Assembly: GCA_016703065.1 (NCBI GenBank)
Contig: JADJCU010000006.1
Coordinates: forward strand, 124,001-188,000
DNA length: 64,000 nt
From: a bacterium
GTDB taxonomy: Bacteria; Electryoneota; RPQS01
Direction of reading: 5' to 3'
How positions within the stretch are numbered: position 1 is the first letter of the stretch; each line of letters begins with the position of its first letter. This document shows positions 29,842 through 38,553 of this stretch, piece after piece. The position numbers were made by a program, and so were the translations under genes. Under the pieces are notes generated by a model. It was not told where the DNA came from. It ran no database searches and saw only the letters and a program-made list of their open reading frames with translations.

Positions 29842-30807
29842 ATGCACTCCTCAATCGTGAAAAGACTGCTTCCCTTGTTGCTTGTAGCGTTGTTCCTGCC
29901 AGGTGTTGTTTCGGCGAAAGGCCTCGGCCTGTCGCCGCATCGCGCGCAGATGTCCGCACCAAGTTCTGAACAGGCGGCCGCCGATGAGACAGCTACGCCG
30001 GCGATCGCTGGCAAAAAGAACATCGGACGCGCTGTAATGTTCAGTTTGATTATTCCGGGTACTGGTCAGCTCTACTCCGGCTCATGGCTGCGCGCATTGC
30101 CGTGGTTCGCTATCGAAGCTGTGAGCTGGGCGATGTTCGCCAAGTACCACGGCGACGGCAACACCAAGACTGACGAGTTTGAAGATTTCGCCGGTCCGTG
30201 GAAGAATCCAGATCGCAATGCGGGGAATTTCAATTACGACGTATATCGGTTACGCGAGTACCAAGTCGCGGTCAGTGACGTTTTCGCCCGTGAGCGGTAT
30301 ACTGGCGATCTAAATGACTGGAATCTTTTGTCGTGGGGCGAGAGATCGGAACACTTGCCCGCGCCGTACACGCATGACATCAACACGCCTGATATTCAGC
30401 AGTATTACGAAATGATCGGAAAGTACTTTGAGCAATTCGGCTACGGCTGGAACGATACTTGGGATCCAAACTACACGCCCGGCACTGAGGAAAACATCTG
30501 GCAGAATTTTGGCGGCGACGATCCTGCCACGGCAAAGTACGACGGACAAAGTCCGCTCTTCTACCAGTACCGTGACATGCGAGGCGAGGCGAACGACATG
30601 CTGGAAAAGGGCAACACGTTCATGGAGATCGTGCTCGTAAACCACGTTTTGTCGGCCCTTGACGCAGCGTTTGCCGCCCGTTCGCAGAACCGCAAACTGG
30701 AATCGGCATCCCTTGGTTCGATGGACCTTCAGTACGATATCAAGAATCTCGATGGCGCGGCGCTTCGTACGTTGACCTTGAGCGTGCCGGTTCCGGCGCT
30801 CAGATAG
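29842..30807 (+). CDS. DUF5683-like membrane protein 1
   Basis: A 321-aa protein with a signal peptide (LLPLLLVALFLPGVVSA) and a hydrophobic segment built like DUF5683 (AVMFSLIIPGTGQLYSGSWLRALPW), followed by a long hydrophilic Tyr/Asp-rich region and a last amphipathic helix with VLVNHVLSALDAAFA. Function is unknown. GGAG at 29832-29835 supports ATG 29842. The next gene encodes a shorter relative, so the pair probably arose by duplication and may act together in the envelope. Confidence 0.65.
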   Translation: MHSSIVKRLLPLLLVALFLPGVVSAKGLGLSPHRAQMSAPSSEQAAADETATPAIAGKKNIGRAVMFSLIIPGTGQLYSGSWLRALPWFAIEAVSWAMFAKYHGDGNTKTDEFEDFAGPWKNPDRNAGNFNYDVYRLREYQVAVSDVFARERYTGDLNDWNLLSWGERSEHLPAPYTHDINTPDIQQYYEMIGKYFEQFGYGWNDTWDPNYTPGTEENIWQNFGGDDPATAKYDGQSPLFYQYRDMRGEANDMLEKGNTFMEIVLVNHVLSALDAAFAARSQNRKLESASLGSMDLQYDIKNLDGAALRTLTLSVPVPALR

Positions 30808-30809
30808 GA

Positions 30810-31448
30810 ATGGGATACATGCTCGAGCGATTCCGACCCGTTGCGACGACGCTGCTTTTCTTGTGCCTTGGTGTTCCCGCGATGGCTGGTGACAAAGGTC
30901 AAGCGGCTTTCTTGAAATCGCTGGTAATTCCGGGATGGGGGCAATATGAGCTCAATCGACCGCGCCATGCTATGGCGTTTCTCGGCGCCGATCTGCTATT
31001 GATAGGCAGCGCCCTCTCGTTGAACCACCACGGACAACAGTTGCGGGATAATTACGAGGCCTTTGCCGAGTCGAACGGCGGTGTGACGGGTTCACATGGC
31101 AAGGAATTTTACATTGACGTCGCGAATTGGATGAGCGTATTCGATTACAACGAGCAGCGAATGGCGGAACGTAATTTCAGCGCGCTCTATGACACTGAAA
31201 CGCAGTACTGGATGTGGAGCAGTGAGGCAGAGCGCGCGCGCATGGACGATATGCGATTAGACTCTGACCGGTCGCTCAATCGAGTCATTTACGCGGTGGC
31301 ATTGGTTGGTGTCAATCACCTCGTCAGTGCGTTCCATGCCGGGCGCCTTGCCGCACAAACAGACAGGGTCGAACCGAGGCTTGGCTGGAATGTTTCGCCC
31401 GAACAGTATCGCGACGGCGGCGGCGTTCATTTCTCGCTTTGGTGGTAG
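30810..31448 (+). CDS. DUF5683-like membrane protein 2
   Basis: A 212-aa relative of the preceding protein. It shares the order signal peptide (VATTLLFLCLGVPAMA), SLVIPGWGQYELNRPRHAMAF, central hydrophilic part, and a C-terminal helix VGVNHLVSAFHAGRLA, parallel to VNHVLSALDAAFA in its neighbour. The C-terminus VHFSLWW looks like an outer-membrane or periplasm-facing end. In-frame ATGs at 30810 and 30819 are both possible. It is the last gene of the surface operon; function unknown. Confidence 0.65.
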   Translation: MGYMLERFRPVATTLLFLCLGVPAMAGDKGQAAFLKSLVIPGWGQYELNRPRHAMAFLGADLLLIGSALSLNHHGQQLRDNYEAFAESNGGVTGSHGKEFYIDVANWMSVFDYNEQRMAERNFSALYDTETQYWMWSSEAERARMDDMRLDSDRSLNRVIYAVALVGVNHLVSAFHAGRLAAQTDRVEPRLGWNVSPEQYRDGGGVHFSLWW

Positions 31449-31463
31449 GGGAAGGCAGGTCAT

Positions 31464-32345
31464 GTGCGGATTCTGGTAACCGGAGCGTCTGGACTGCTTG
31501 GCGCGAGCGTTTGCCGCGCACTCTGCGTTTCCGGACACCACGCAATAGGAACGTATCGATCGCATCAAGGTCCCTTCCCGTTTCCGGTTGAGCGTGTTGA
31601 TTTGCGTGACGAGACTGCAGTAGGATTGCTTGTCGCGCAGCTTCGTTCCGAGTGCATCATTCACTGCGCGGCGCTGTCGCGAGTCATCGAATGTGAGCGC
31701 GAACCCGAAGCCGCACTCGCACATAACGTCCTGGCAACGCGGATTCTTGCTGAATACGCCGAGCGCATTGGCGCACATTTCATCTATTTGTCTACTGATC
31801 AGGTCTTCGACGGACTTAGCGGCGATCATGCGGAGCACGACTTACCAGCGCCAACGAATGCTTACGGGCACTCAAAGGCAATGGCGGAGCGTATCGTGCA
31901 GGAAACGTGTAAGCCCTCTTTGATCTTGCGCAGCAACAATATTGTCGGCCGCACGTCGGGGTTTGGCCGCAGTTTCACCGATGGGCTTCTTGAATCGTTG
32001 CAGAATGGCGAAAACGTGACGCTGTTTAACGATCAGACACGTTCGCCGATTCACTTGTCGGTTATGACTGAGCTGATCGTGAGGCTGGTGCGTGAGCGAG
32101 TGACTGGGATTCTACATGCCGGTGGGCCAGAGCGCCTAAGCCGATACGAGACGGGGTTGCGCCTCGCTCGAGCTTACGGATTCCCCGAGCACCATATTCG
32201 TTCCGTATCGGTTGCGACACACCCAGACCAGCGCTTCCTTCACCGCGATGGCACATTCAACACCACGAAGCTCCGCTTACTTTATCCGGACCTTGGAAAT
32301 GAACCAATTGATTCCGGTTTTTGCGCCGACGCTGCACGTGGATAG
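31464..32345 (+). CDS. RmlD-like NAD(P)-dependent sugar reductase (extended SDR)
   Basis: A 293-aa extended short-chain dehydrogenase with nucleotide loop TGASGLLG (6-13), HCAALSRV, the STDQVFDG segment typical of dTDP-4-dehydrorhamnose reductases and the catalytic YxxxK pair (Tyr134, Lys138 in AYGHSKA). The likely role is reduction of a nucleotide-activated sugar for envelope glycans. No other rhamnose genes are adjacent, so the substrate is open. GTG 31464 is the only start that fits. Confidence 0.8.
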   Translation: MRILVTGASGLLGASVCRALCVSGHHAIGTYRSHQGPFPFPVERVDLRDETAVGLLVAQLRSECIIHCAALSRVIECEREPEAALAHNVLATRILAEYAERIGAHFIYLSTDQVFDGLSGDHAEHDLPAPTNAYGHSKAMAERIVQETCKPSLILRSNNIVGRTSGFGRSFTDGLLESLQNGENVTLFNDQTRSPIHLSVMTELIVRLVRERVTGILHAGGPERLSRYETGLRLARAYGFPEHHIRSVSVATHPDQRFLHRDGTFNTTKLRLLYPDLGNEPIDSGFCADAARG

Positions 32346-32354
32346 TTGTGGCCT

Positions 32355-32762
32355 ATGAGTGACAATTGGGAATTGTATCGCCTGCCTACTGGTTCGCGCG
32401 TACCTGATGCGTTAGTCGATCTGGCATTGAAGAATCGATGGCGGTCGGCTGTGTGCACGGGTATCGGTGGAGTTGCAGAGGTAGAGCTTGCCTATTACGA
32501 CCTCGCTTCAAAAACATACAAGCCCATTGCCGTTCCGGGTATCGTCGAGCTGGCTTCGCTGCACGGAAACCTCACTGGTCCTGCTGACGAATCGTTCTGG
32601 CATCTTCACGCTGTTGTGTCAGATGCGACCGGACGTTGTTGGGCGGGGCACCTTAATCATTGCGTCGTGGCATTGACCGTCGAAATGGCAATTTGGCCAT
32701 CTGACCGGCTCCACCTGCGAGAGTTAGACGATGTACTCGGCCTTAGGCTACTGAAACAATAA
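32355..32762 (+). CDS. PPC (DUF296) domain protein
   Basis: A 135-aa single-domain protein. The PPC/DUF296 fold is indicated by SAVCTGIGGVAEVELAYYD, LHGNLT and FWHLHAVVSD near the middle. Plant members are AT-hook proteins; bacterial ones are trimeric and of unknown role, often annotated as DNA-binding without proof. ATG 32355 is preferred over an upstream TTG at 32346. Confidence 0.7.
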   Translation: MSDNWELYRLPTGSRVPDALVDLALKNRWRSAVCTGIGGVAEVELAYYDLASKTYKPIAVPGIVELASLHGNLTGPADESFWHLHAVVSDATGRCWAGHLNHCVVALTVEMAIWPSDRLHLRELDDVLGLRLLKQ

Positions 32763-32768
32763 CTTCCT

Positions 32769-33428
32769 ATGACCGATTCCGCACCTGCACGTCATTTTGT
32801 CGCTATCGCCGGAAACATCGGCGCGGGGAAGACCACGCTCGCGAAACGCCTGGCGCAACAACTTGGTTGGAATTGTCATCTCGAGCCGGTAATTGACAAC
32901 CCGTACTTGCCGGATTTCTACGCCGACATGTCGCGCTGGTCGTTTCACTTGCAAGTATACTTTCTGAGCAAGCGCTTTCAAAACCAACTTGCCGTTGAGA
33001 GTGAACTTGTTTCGTGCGTGCAGGACCGAACGATTTATGAGGATGCGCAGACTTTCGCCCGTACCCTGCATCGCCGCGGCAAGTTGTCCGACCGCGATTG
33101 GGAAAACTATCTGGCGTTGTTTGACACGATGGTTGGTCACTTGAAGCCACCGGATCTCGTCATCTATTTGAAATGCAGTGTCGACGAACTCCTGAAACGA
33201 ATTTCCCGGCGCGGCCGCGAATTTGAACGCGGCCTTGATCCCGAATACCTTGCAGACTTGAATCAGGCCTATGAAGATTGGGCCAGCAAATACAAGGGCA
33301 AACTTCTCATGCTGACTATTGATACCACTGCTATCGGCAGTCAAGATCAGCACGAGGTCTTTGAAGAGTGCCTCAAAATCCTCCGCATGAATCTACAGAT
33401 AGAAATCCCATTCGGCCATGTTGAATAG
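32769..33428 (+). CDS. Deoxynucleoside kinase
   Basis: A 219-aa P-loop kinase of the dCK/dGK family: GNIGAGKTT (15-23), the substrate acid LEPV, VQDRTIYEDA (the D/ERS-type motif) and a Lid with ISRRGREFERG. It phosphorylates salvaged deoxynucleosides, most likely deoxyadenosine, deoxyguanosine or deoxycytidine. It overlaps the next gene by 11 bases. Confidence 0.88.
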   Translation: MTDSAPARHFVAIAGNIGAGKTTLAKRLAQQLGWNCHLEPVIDNPYLPDFYADMSRWSFHLQVYFLSKRFQNQLAVESELVSCVQDRTIYEDAQTFARTLHRRGKLSDRDWENYLALFDTMVGHLKPPDLVIYLKCSVDELLKRISRRGREFERGLDPEYLADLNQAYEDWASKYKGKLLMLTIDTTAIGSQDQHEVFEECLKILRMNLQIEIPFGHVE

Positions 33429-34241
33429 CCCGTTCTTATCCCACGATCGCAGACCTGTCCCGAATTCGCTGTTGAGCATCGCCGTTGCACTCTGTGGAGT
33501 TGTGCCGTTCCTGCTTGCGATGAAGTCCGGTGCGGAAACCAATGTCGCCGCGTATTCGGCCGCGGCACTGTCTTCAATTCTGTTGTTTATCGGATGGCGA
33601 CTGAGCCCCTCGTTCCCGGGTGCAACGCCATTAGGACTGCGCTGGCTACTATTCGCGACTGCCGCCGCTGTTCTTGCGATCGCGGGCATCGCAATCGACA
33701 ACAAGATCGGCGCCGGAAGCGTGATTTGTATCGTTATGCCTGTCGTGCTGTTGTATTTTCACGGGCAGGCGGCGCGGGAGCGGAAGACGCTGAAACACAT
33801 CCTCGTTCCGTTGCTTGTCGGTTCGATCTTTCTTTTTGTTGCGGCTGCTCTGGGCGAGCCGAAGCTTGGCGCGTTTCCCGCCGCCATCGGGGCGCTGTTC
33901 GTCGCCGTATTGCGTGCGACACTGGACATCGAAGAGGATGTGCTGGAGAATCATGGCAACTCTGACCGAGTGGCGGTTGATCAGCATTACCGCCATCGAT
34001 TGGCGATTACGGCCGTGATCTTTTTCCTTTTTGGAACCGTGAGTTTGTGGCCCTGGCTCGGCGAGTTGTATGGAAAGGATACTTCTGGATCATGCTCTTC
34101 GGGGTGTTGTTGCCGCTTGCGTTTTTCTGGGGCCGCATACGCCAACCCAAACTTGAAGGCGCACGCGTCGCGCTGATTCGATTCAACCGGATTGCACCGA
34201 TTCTTGGCCTGTTGCATATCGTTGCCGTTGTCGTTTCGTAG
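33418..34241 (+). CDS. UbiA-like polytopic membrane protein (one frame break)
   Basis: Joined, about 274 aa with some eight hydrophobic segments. One loop, VLRATLDIEEDVLENHG, resembles the second Asp-rich motif of UbiA prenyltransferases (R-x-x-x-D-I-x-D-x-x-x-D type). The first Asp motif is not evident, so the assignment is tentative; another membrane enzyme is possible. The frame breaks at GG 34077-34078; a third G gives G-K-G-Y-F-W-I-M and continues to the stop at 34241. Start ATG 33418 overlaps the kinase. Confidence 0.45.
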
Positions 34242-34242
34242 C

Positions 34243-34833
34243 GTGAGCGTCCGGCTCACGCTCGTTTCGGCGTCACCGCGTCGGCGCGAATTACTGGGCC
34301 AACTGGGGATCCCCTTCGATGTTTGCCCGTCTCACGCAGCCGAGCTCTGGATCGCTGAGACTCCTCAACAGCTTGCGATTGCGAACGCCACTCGCAAAGC
34401 CGAAAAGTCAAAGCACGCGACGCATTCAGGCCGACTCTTGCTTGCCGCTGATACGATTATTGCTTTCGAGGACGAGATATTTGCCAAACCTGCGGGGCCT
34501 GACGCGGCATTGCGGATGTTAAGCAGACTCGCCGGCCGCTGGCATCATGTCATTACCGGCCACTGTTTATACTATTCCGGCGGCGAGACCGCTACGCAGG
34601 CGGTGGAGGCGACAACAAGTGAAGTGCGGTTTTGCGAACTGACTCGTTCCGAAATGCGGCATTACTTGAACTCAGGAGAATGGGTGGGCAAGGCCGGAGG
34701 CTATGCGATACAGGGGGAAGCCGGCAAGTTCGTTGCGGAATTACGGGGTGATCGGGATAATGTAATTGGATTGCCAGTAGAAGCGATCAAAAGAAGCCTT
34801 GGAAGACACTTCTCCCACTGCAAATTTCTTTGA
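34243..34833 (+). CDS. maf: Maf-family nucleotide pyrophosphatase
   Basis: A 196-aa Maf protein with SASPRRRELL near the start, the catalytic Asp in LLAADTII and the WVGKAGGYAIQG segment. Maf proteins hydrolyse non-canonical NTPs such as dTTP/UTP or m7GTP and were linked to septum inhibition. GTG 34243 follows the previous stop by one base. The end overlaps the next gene by 35 bases. Confidence 0.9.
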   Translation: MSVRLTLVSASPRRRELLGQLGIPFDVCPSHAAELWIAETPQQLAIANATRKAEKSKHATHSGRLLLAADTIIAFEDEIFAKPAGPDAALRMLSRLAGRWHHVITGHCLYYSGGETATQAVEATTSEVRFCELTRSEMRHYLNSGEWVGKAGGYAIQGEAGKFVAELRGDRDNVIGLPVEAIKRSLGRHFSHCKFL

Positions 34834-35653
34834 GGACCTCCGTAAGGCCCGCGAATTTCGTGGCCTCTCGCTTGAGTCAATTTGCCGCACTACGCGGATT
34901 CCGCTTGACTACCTGAAGGCGCTTGAATGCGGGCAACTCGAGGTCATTCCAGCGCCGATTCGTAGAGGTGTGATTGCCGCGTACGCGAAGGCTTCCGGCA
35001 TGAATGGGGACAAGGTCCTGAAGTCGCTCGAAGAATTGAGTGGGCACGCCGTTGGTCCTGTTGCCGGAAACTTGTCCATTGAGCGGCCTAAGCGTGAGAC
35101 CATGACGGTCGGAATGACCCGTGCACAAATCCGCACGGCATGGTTTGCGCAGATTGCCTCTAACCGCTTGCTCCATTGGACACTTAGCTTGACCCTCCTT
35201 GGCATGTCAGTCGTTGTTGGCGCACATTGGCTCAGAGAGGCTCAAGAGGCGACAAATGTCCCAAAGACCTTTGCACTGGATACCAGCTCTTTTCGAGCAT
35301 TCCCGTACATCCGGGCAGAGCAACCGATTCCCGACTCCCTCCGTTACCGGGTTAGTTCCTACAGGCAGGAGACTCGGTTTATTGCCCTGGACACTGGCAA
35401 AACTCGAGTGATGGCGGGACTCGACGAATGGGGGGAATTCCCAGTTTATCCACATGATACGATTGATTTTACGCACTTGGCTGGGCTACGTTTCGCAGTA
35501 CCAGTCGGTTTCCGAGCGTTAGTCCTACAGGATAGTGACACGATGGTCTCGCACTTGACGCAGGACTCCTCAGTCGCCTGGTACTGTGCGCCTGACGAGG
35601 TCGCCCCGGATACATCAGAATCAGACACATTGGGCACCAAACCGAAGGGTTGA
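34799..35653 (+). CDS. RodZ-like helix-turn-helix membrane protein
   Basis: A 284-aa protein with an N-terminal HTH_25 type domain (FFEDLRKAREFRGLSLESI, then TRIPLDYLKALE and PAPIRRGVIAAYAK), one membrane helix at about residues 124-144 and a periplasmic domain. This is the RodZ architecture; RodZ ties MreB to the cell wall machinery. TTG 34799 is the only start that keeps the whole HTH domain. The C-terminal domain ends in an acidic low-complexity tail. Confidence 0.75.
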   Translation: MEDTSPTANFFEDLRKAREFRGLSLESICRTTRIPLDYLKALECGQLEVIPAPIRRGVIAAYAKASGMNGDKVLKSLEELSGHAVGPVAGNLSIERPKRETMTVGMTRAQIRTAWFAQIASNRLLHWTLSLTLLGMSVVVGAHWLREAQEATNVPKTFALDTSSFRAFPYIRAEQPIPDSLRYRVSSYRQETRFIALDTGKTRVMAGLDEWGEFPVYPHDTIDFTHLAGLRFAVPVGFRALVLQDSDTMVSHLTQDSSVAWYCAPDEVAPDTSESDTLGTKPKG

Positions 35654-35678
35654 CATCACCGGAACACGTGCTTATATT
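35650..35678 (+). promoter_or_regulatory. Consensus promoter TTGACA-N17-TATATT upstream of pgsB
   Basis: A perfect -35 TTGACA (35650-35655) and -10 TATATT (35673-35678) are spaced by 17 bases. Transcription would begin near 35685, leaving about a 50-base leader before ATG 35735. Confidence 0.75.
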
Positions 35679-35734
35679 ACGTCTTTGTACCACATACTAC
35701 TTATAGACCTGGAACCGCTCCCCGCACCGCTACG

Positions 35735-36928
35735 ATGGTCTACCTGACAGCCGCTTTCCTCGCCCTCCTGCTTTACGCCGGTCTGGAGTTCCTTCAGCAC
35801 CAACGGCGTGCCCTGAGCATCCCTATTCGCATCCATGTTAACGGCACGCGCGGCAAGTCGTCGGTGACCCGACTGATTGCTGCGGGTTTGCGTGCGGGCG
35901 GAATTCGCACGATGGCGAAGACCACTGGAACGCTCCCGCGAATTATTGACGAGTCCGGCTACGAAATACCGATCAAGCGACGTGCCGGCGCAAATATCAT
36001 CGAGCAAGTTAAGGTCTTTCGGAAGTTTTTCAGACACAAGCCTGAGGCCATCGTCATCGAGTGTATGGCTGTGAATCCCGAATACCAGTGGATTTGCGAG
36101 CACCGCTTCGTCCATGCTACGGTTGGCGTGATCACAAACACCCGCCTCGATCACATCTTGGAGATGGGACCGACGCTCGAGAACGTCGCCCGCTCCTTAT
36201 GCAACACGCTGCCCATAAATGGCGTCGCCTTCACCGCTGAGCAGGATATGTTCTGGATGATGCGTGAAGAGGCCCTGAAGACCAATTGCCGTCTGTGGCG
36301 GGTCAACGCCGATAGCGTGTCGTATCTGGAGCTCGGTCAATTCGGTTACATCGAACACGCAGATAATGTCGCACTTGCACTGGCCGTGTGCGAGCATTAC
36401 CATGTGCCCCGCGAAGTCGCTCTGGACGGCATGTACCGCGCGTTTCCCGATCCCGGAGCGCTTAAGGTTCTGGAGGCGGAAGAAGACGGTCGGGTAGTAC
36501 AGTTCATTAACGCGCTGGCGGCGAATGACCCAATGTCTACTCTGGCGATTTGGCACAAGGTCAAGACTTTATCCACTGAATTGGGTACAGTTTTCTACAT
36601 GCTGAATACGCGCGCTGACCGGTATGATCGCACAATCCAGTTACTGGAAATGGTCCGCGATAACTTGCGCACGGAATTTGACTACTTTCTTTTGAACGGC
36701 GAGAATCTTGATCGCGTCTACAATAGTCTGCCAGAATACGGTATTGATCAGAGCAAAGCAGTGCGGATCGGGATGGCCGCGCCCGGCGCTACGTACGACG
36801 AGATATTCCGCCGGGTCGGGAATATTGGAACCGTTTTCGCGATGGGCAATGTCGGCAAAGGAGGGTTGGATGTCGCCACCTATTTTGCCCAGCGTCGCCG
36901 AGTCCGCCGCGGAGTCAGCAGCCAGTAA
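35735..36928 (+). CDS. pgsB: PgsB/CapB-like poly-gamma-glutamate ligase
   Basis: A 397-aa Mur-ligase-like amide ligase with an N-terminal membrane helix (about residues 3-20), P-loop VNGTRGKSS (35-43), AKTTGTLPR, the acidic VIECMAVNPEYQ segment and GVITNTRLDH. PgsB polymerises glutamate through gamma-carboxyl activation in capsule formation. It has its own promoter and is followed by pgsC and pgsW-like genes. No PgsA/CapA metallophosphatase gene is present. Confidence 0.9.
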   Translation: MVYLTAAFLALLLYAGLEFLQHQRRALSIPIRIHVNGTRGKSSVTRLIAAGLRAGGIRTMAKTTGTLPRIIDESGYEIPIKRRAGANIIEQVKVFRKFFRHKPEAIVIECMAVNPEYQWICEHRFVHATVGVITNTRLDHILEMGPTLENVARSLCNTLPINGVAFTAEQDMFWMMREEALKTNCRLWRVNADSVSYLELGQFGYIEHADNVALALAVCEHYHVPREVALDGMYRAFPDPGALKVLEAEEDGRVVQFINALAANDPMSTLAIWHKVKTLSTELGTVFYMLNTRADRYDRTIQLLEMVRDNLRTEFDYFLLNGENLDRVYNSLPEYGIDQSKAVRIGMAAPGATYDEIFRRVGNIGTVFAMGNVGKGGLDVATYFAQRRRVRRGVSSQ

Positions 36929-36962
36929 GACCGGTTTCTACGCACTTGAAGCTAATACTAAG

Positions 36963-37418
36963 ATGATAGAATTGACGATCGGACTTGGCGTGCTTGTCAG
37001 CCTGCTGTTCCACGAAATTGTGGGCGCGGCGGCCGGAGGTATCGTCGTTCCGGGCTATCTGGCGATGCATCTCAACGATCCGGCGCGGCTTGCAGGCACA
37101 TTTGCTGTCGCGTTCGTTGCGTACTTATGCATCCGAATCGTGTCGAGATTCATGTTCGTTTATGGTCGGCGCCGCATGGTGCTCGCGATTATGTTCGGGT
37201 TCATTTTGGGTTACATCAGCCGCAACTTGATCTTGGATCAGGTTTGGGCTGCCGATATCCGCCTCGAGGCCATCGGGTTTATTATTCCGGGTCTGATTGC
37301 CAACTGGTTTGAACGACAGGGCGTTGTCAAGACGCTGGCGACAATGATGATTGCAGCACCGCTGGTCAAGTTGCTCGTCATGGTCGTATCGGGCGGGGAG
37401 ATCTATCATGGCATTTAG
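36963..37418 (+). CDS. pgsC: PgsC/CapC-like poly-gamma-glutamate synthesis membrane protein
   Basis: A 151-aa protein with four to five membrane helices and the PgsC-type opening MIELTIGLGVLVSLLFHE followed by GGIVVPGYLAM. In Bacillus it forms the synthase core with PgsB. It ends 10 bases after the start of the next gene, a short overlap that suggests translational coupling. Confidence 0.88.
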   Translation: MIELTIGLGVLVSLLFHEIVGAAAGGIVVPGYLAMHLNDPARLAGTFAVAFVAYLCIRIVSRFMFVYGRRRMVLAIMFGFILGYISRNLILDQVWAADIRLEAIGFIIPGLIANWFERQGVVKTLATMMIAAPLVKLLVMVVSGGEIYHGI

Positions 37419-38530
37419 ACCAAGTCTCCGCTCTCTATGGACTTTGATCGCCATGGCCGTTATTTGCTACGGTCTGTACCTGTGGGCAGAGTACTCGAGA
37501 GTCGACGCACGGCGACCGTACTATCAGGAGAAACTCGCCGCCGCAAAGCTAATGGATCAGGCGATGAAGCATCTCGCGGCCGCGATCTCCGCGGGAGACG
37601 AAACGCTTGAATCCTATGGCGACCCGCGACTTGACGCACTGATTGGGCAACAGTTCTCGACCATTACCGTGGATATCGGTAGTTTCGAATCAAAGCTGAA
37701 TGGTCTGAATCCAAATTTGGCGGCAGCTGCGGTTGAAGTGCTTGCTGGCACTGGGATTGACAAGCGGCGACGAAGTTGCCGTCGCCCTCACGGGCTCGAA
37801 CCCCGGCGCAAATCTGGCTGTCCTTGCCGCATGTCAGACGCTCGGAATCAAAGCGAACACGATCTGTGCCGTCAGCTCAACGTGGTGGGGCGCAAACAAT
37901 CCGCGGTTCACTTGGGTCGATATGCAATCGGAACTCGCTAAAACCGGCTTGATCACGGCGGTACCGGTTGCGGCGTCGCTCGGCGGAATGGACGACAATG
38001 CGACCGGTTTATCAAGCGCGGGGCGCATTGAGTTGAAGTCAGCAGTTGAACGCAACAGCATGGCGCTTCTGAGCGGAGCTTCCGCTGATCAGTCTGGCCG
38101 CGTGTGGTGGACAGCATTCAAAAACGCCCTTAAGCGTCAGAAGTATGCTGCGTACATCAACGTCGGAGAGGGTGTTGCCAGTACCGGACATTCAGAGAAC
38201 GGTCGTTTGCTCGCCGAAGGATTGCATCGCCGACTTCCGAGCGTGAATTGGCCTGCTCGCGGCGCCCTGCATCTGGCGGCCGCCGAGGGTGTGCCGGTTA
38301 TTCATTTCTTCGATCCAACGAGGATTGCCCGCGGACACGGACTTGGCGCTCCGAAAATTCCGCTCGCTGAACCGGGAATAGGCGACGTTTTCACAACGAC
38401 GCGCTACGACGTTCGAGTTGCCGCTGTCGCGCTCTTAGCAGCCCTCGGCACGCTCTTTGCCCTCGTGAGGATCGACGCCAAGTACTTCCGCCTCGCGGAT
38501 GCCGGAGTGGATCCGGAGACCTTGCTCTAA
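37408..38530 (+). CDS. PgsW-like poly-gamma-glutamate system protein (one frame break)
   Basis: About 373 aa when joined. An N-terminal anchor (LWTLIAMAVICYGLYLWAEY) is followed by a large extracytoplasmic domain (TSGDEVAVALTGSNPGAN, SSTWWGANNP, ALHLAAAEGVPVIHFFD) and a last membrane helix (VAAVALLAALGTLFALV). This matches the poly-gamma-glutamate system protein family found with PgsBC in some Gram-negatives and archaea. The frame breaks near 37738-37746 (one extra base). Its role is not established; it may guide the polymer out or cleave it. Confidence 0.75.
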
Positions 38531-38553
38531 TGATCATCAACTGAGAATCTGAC

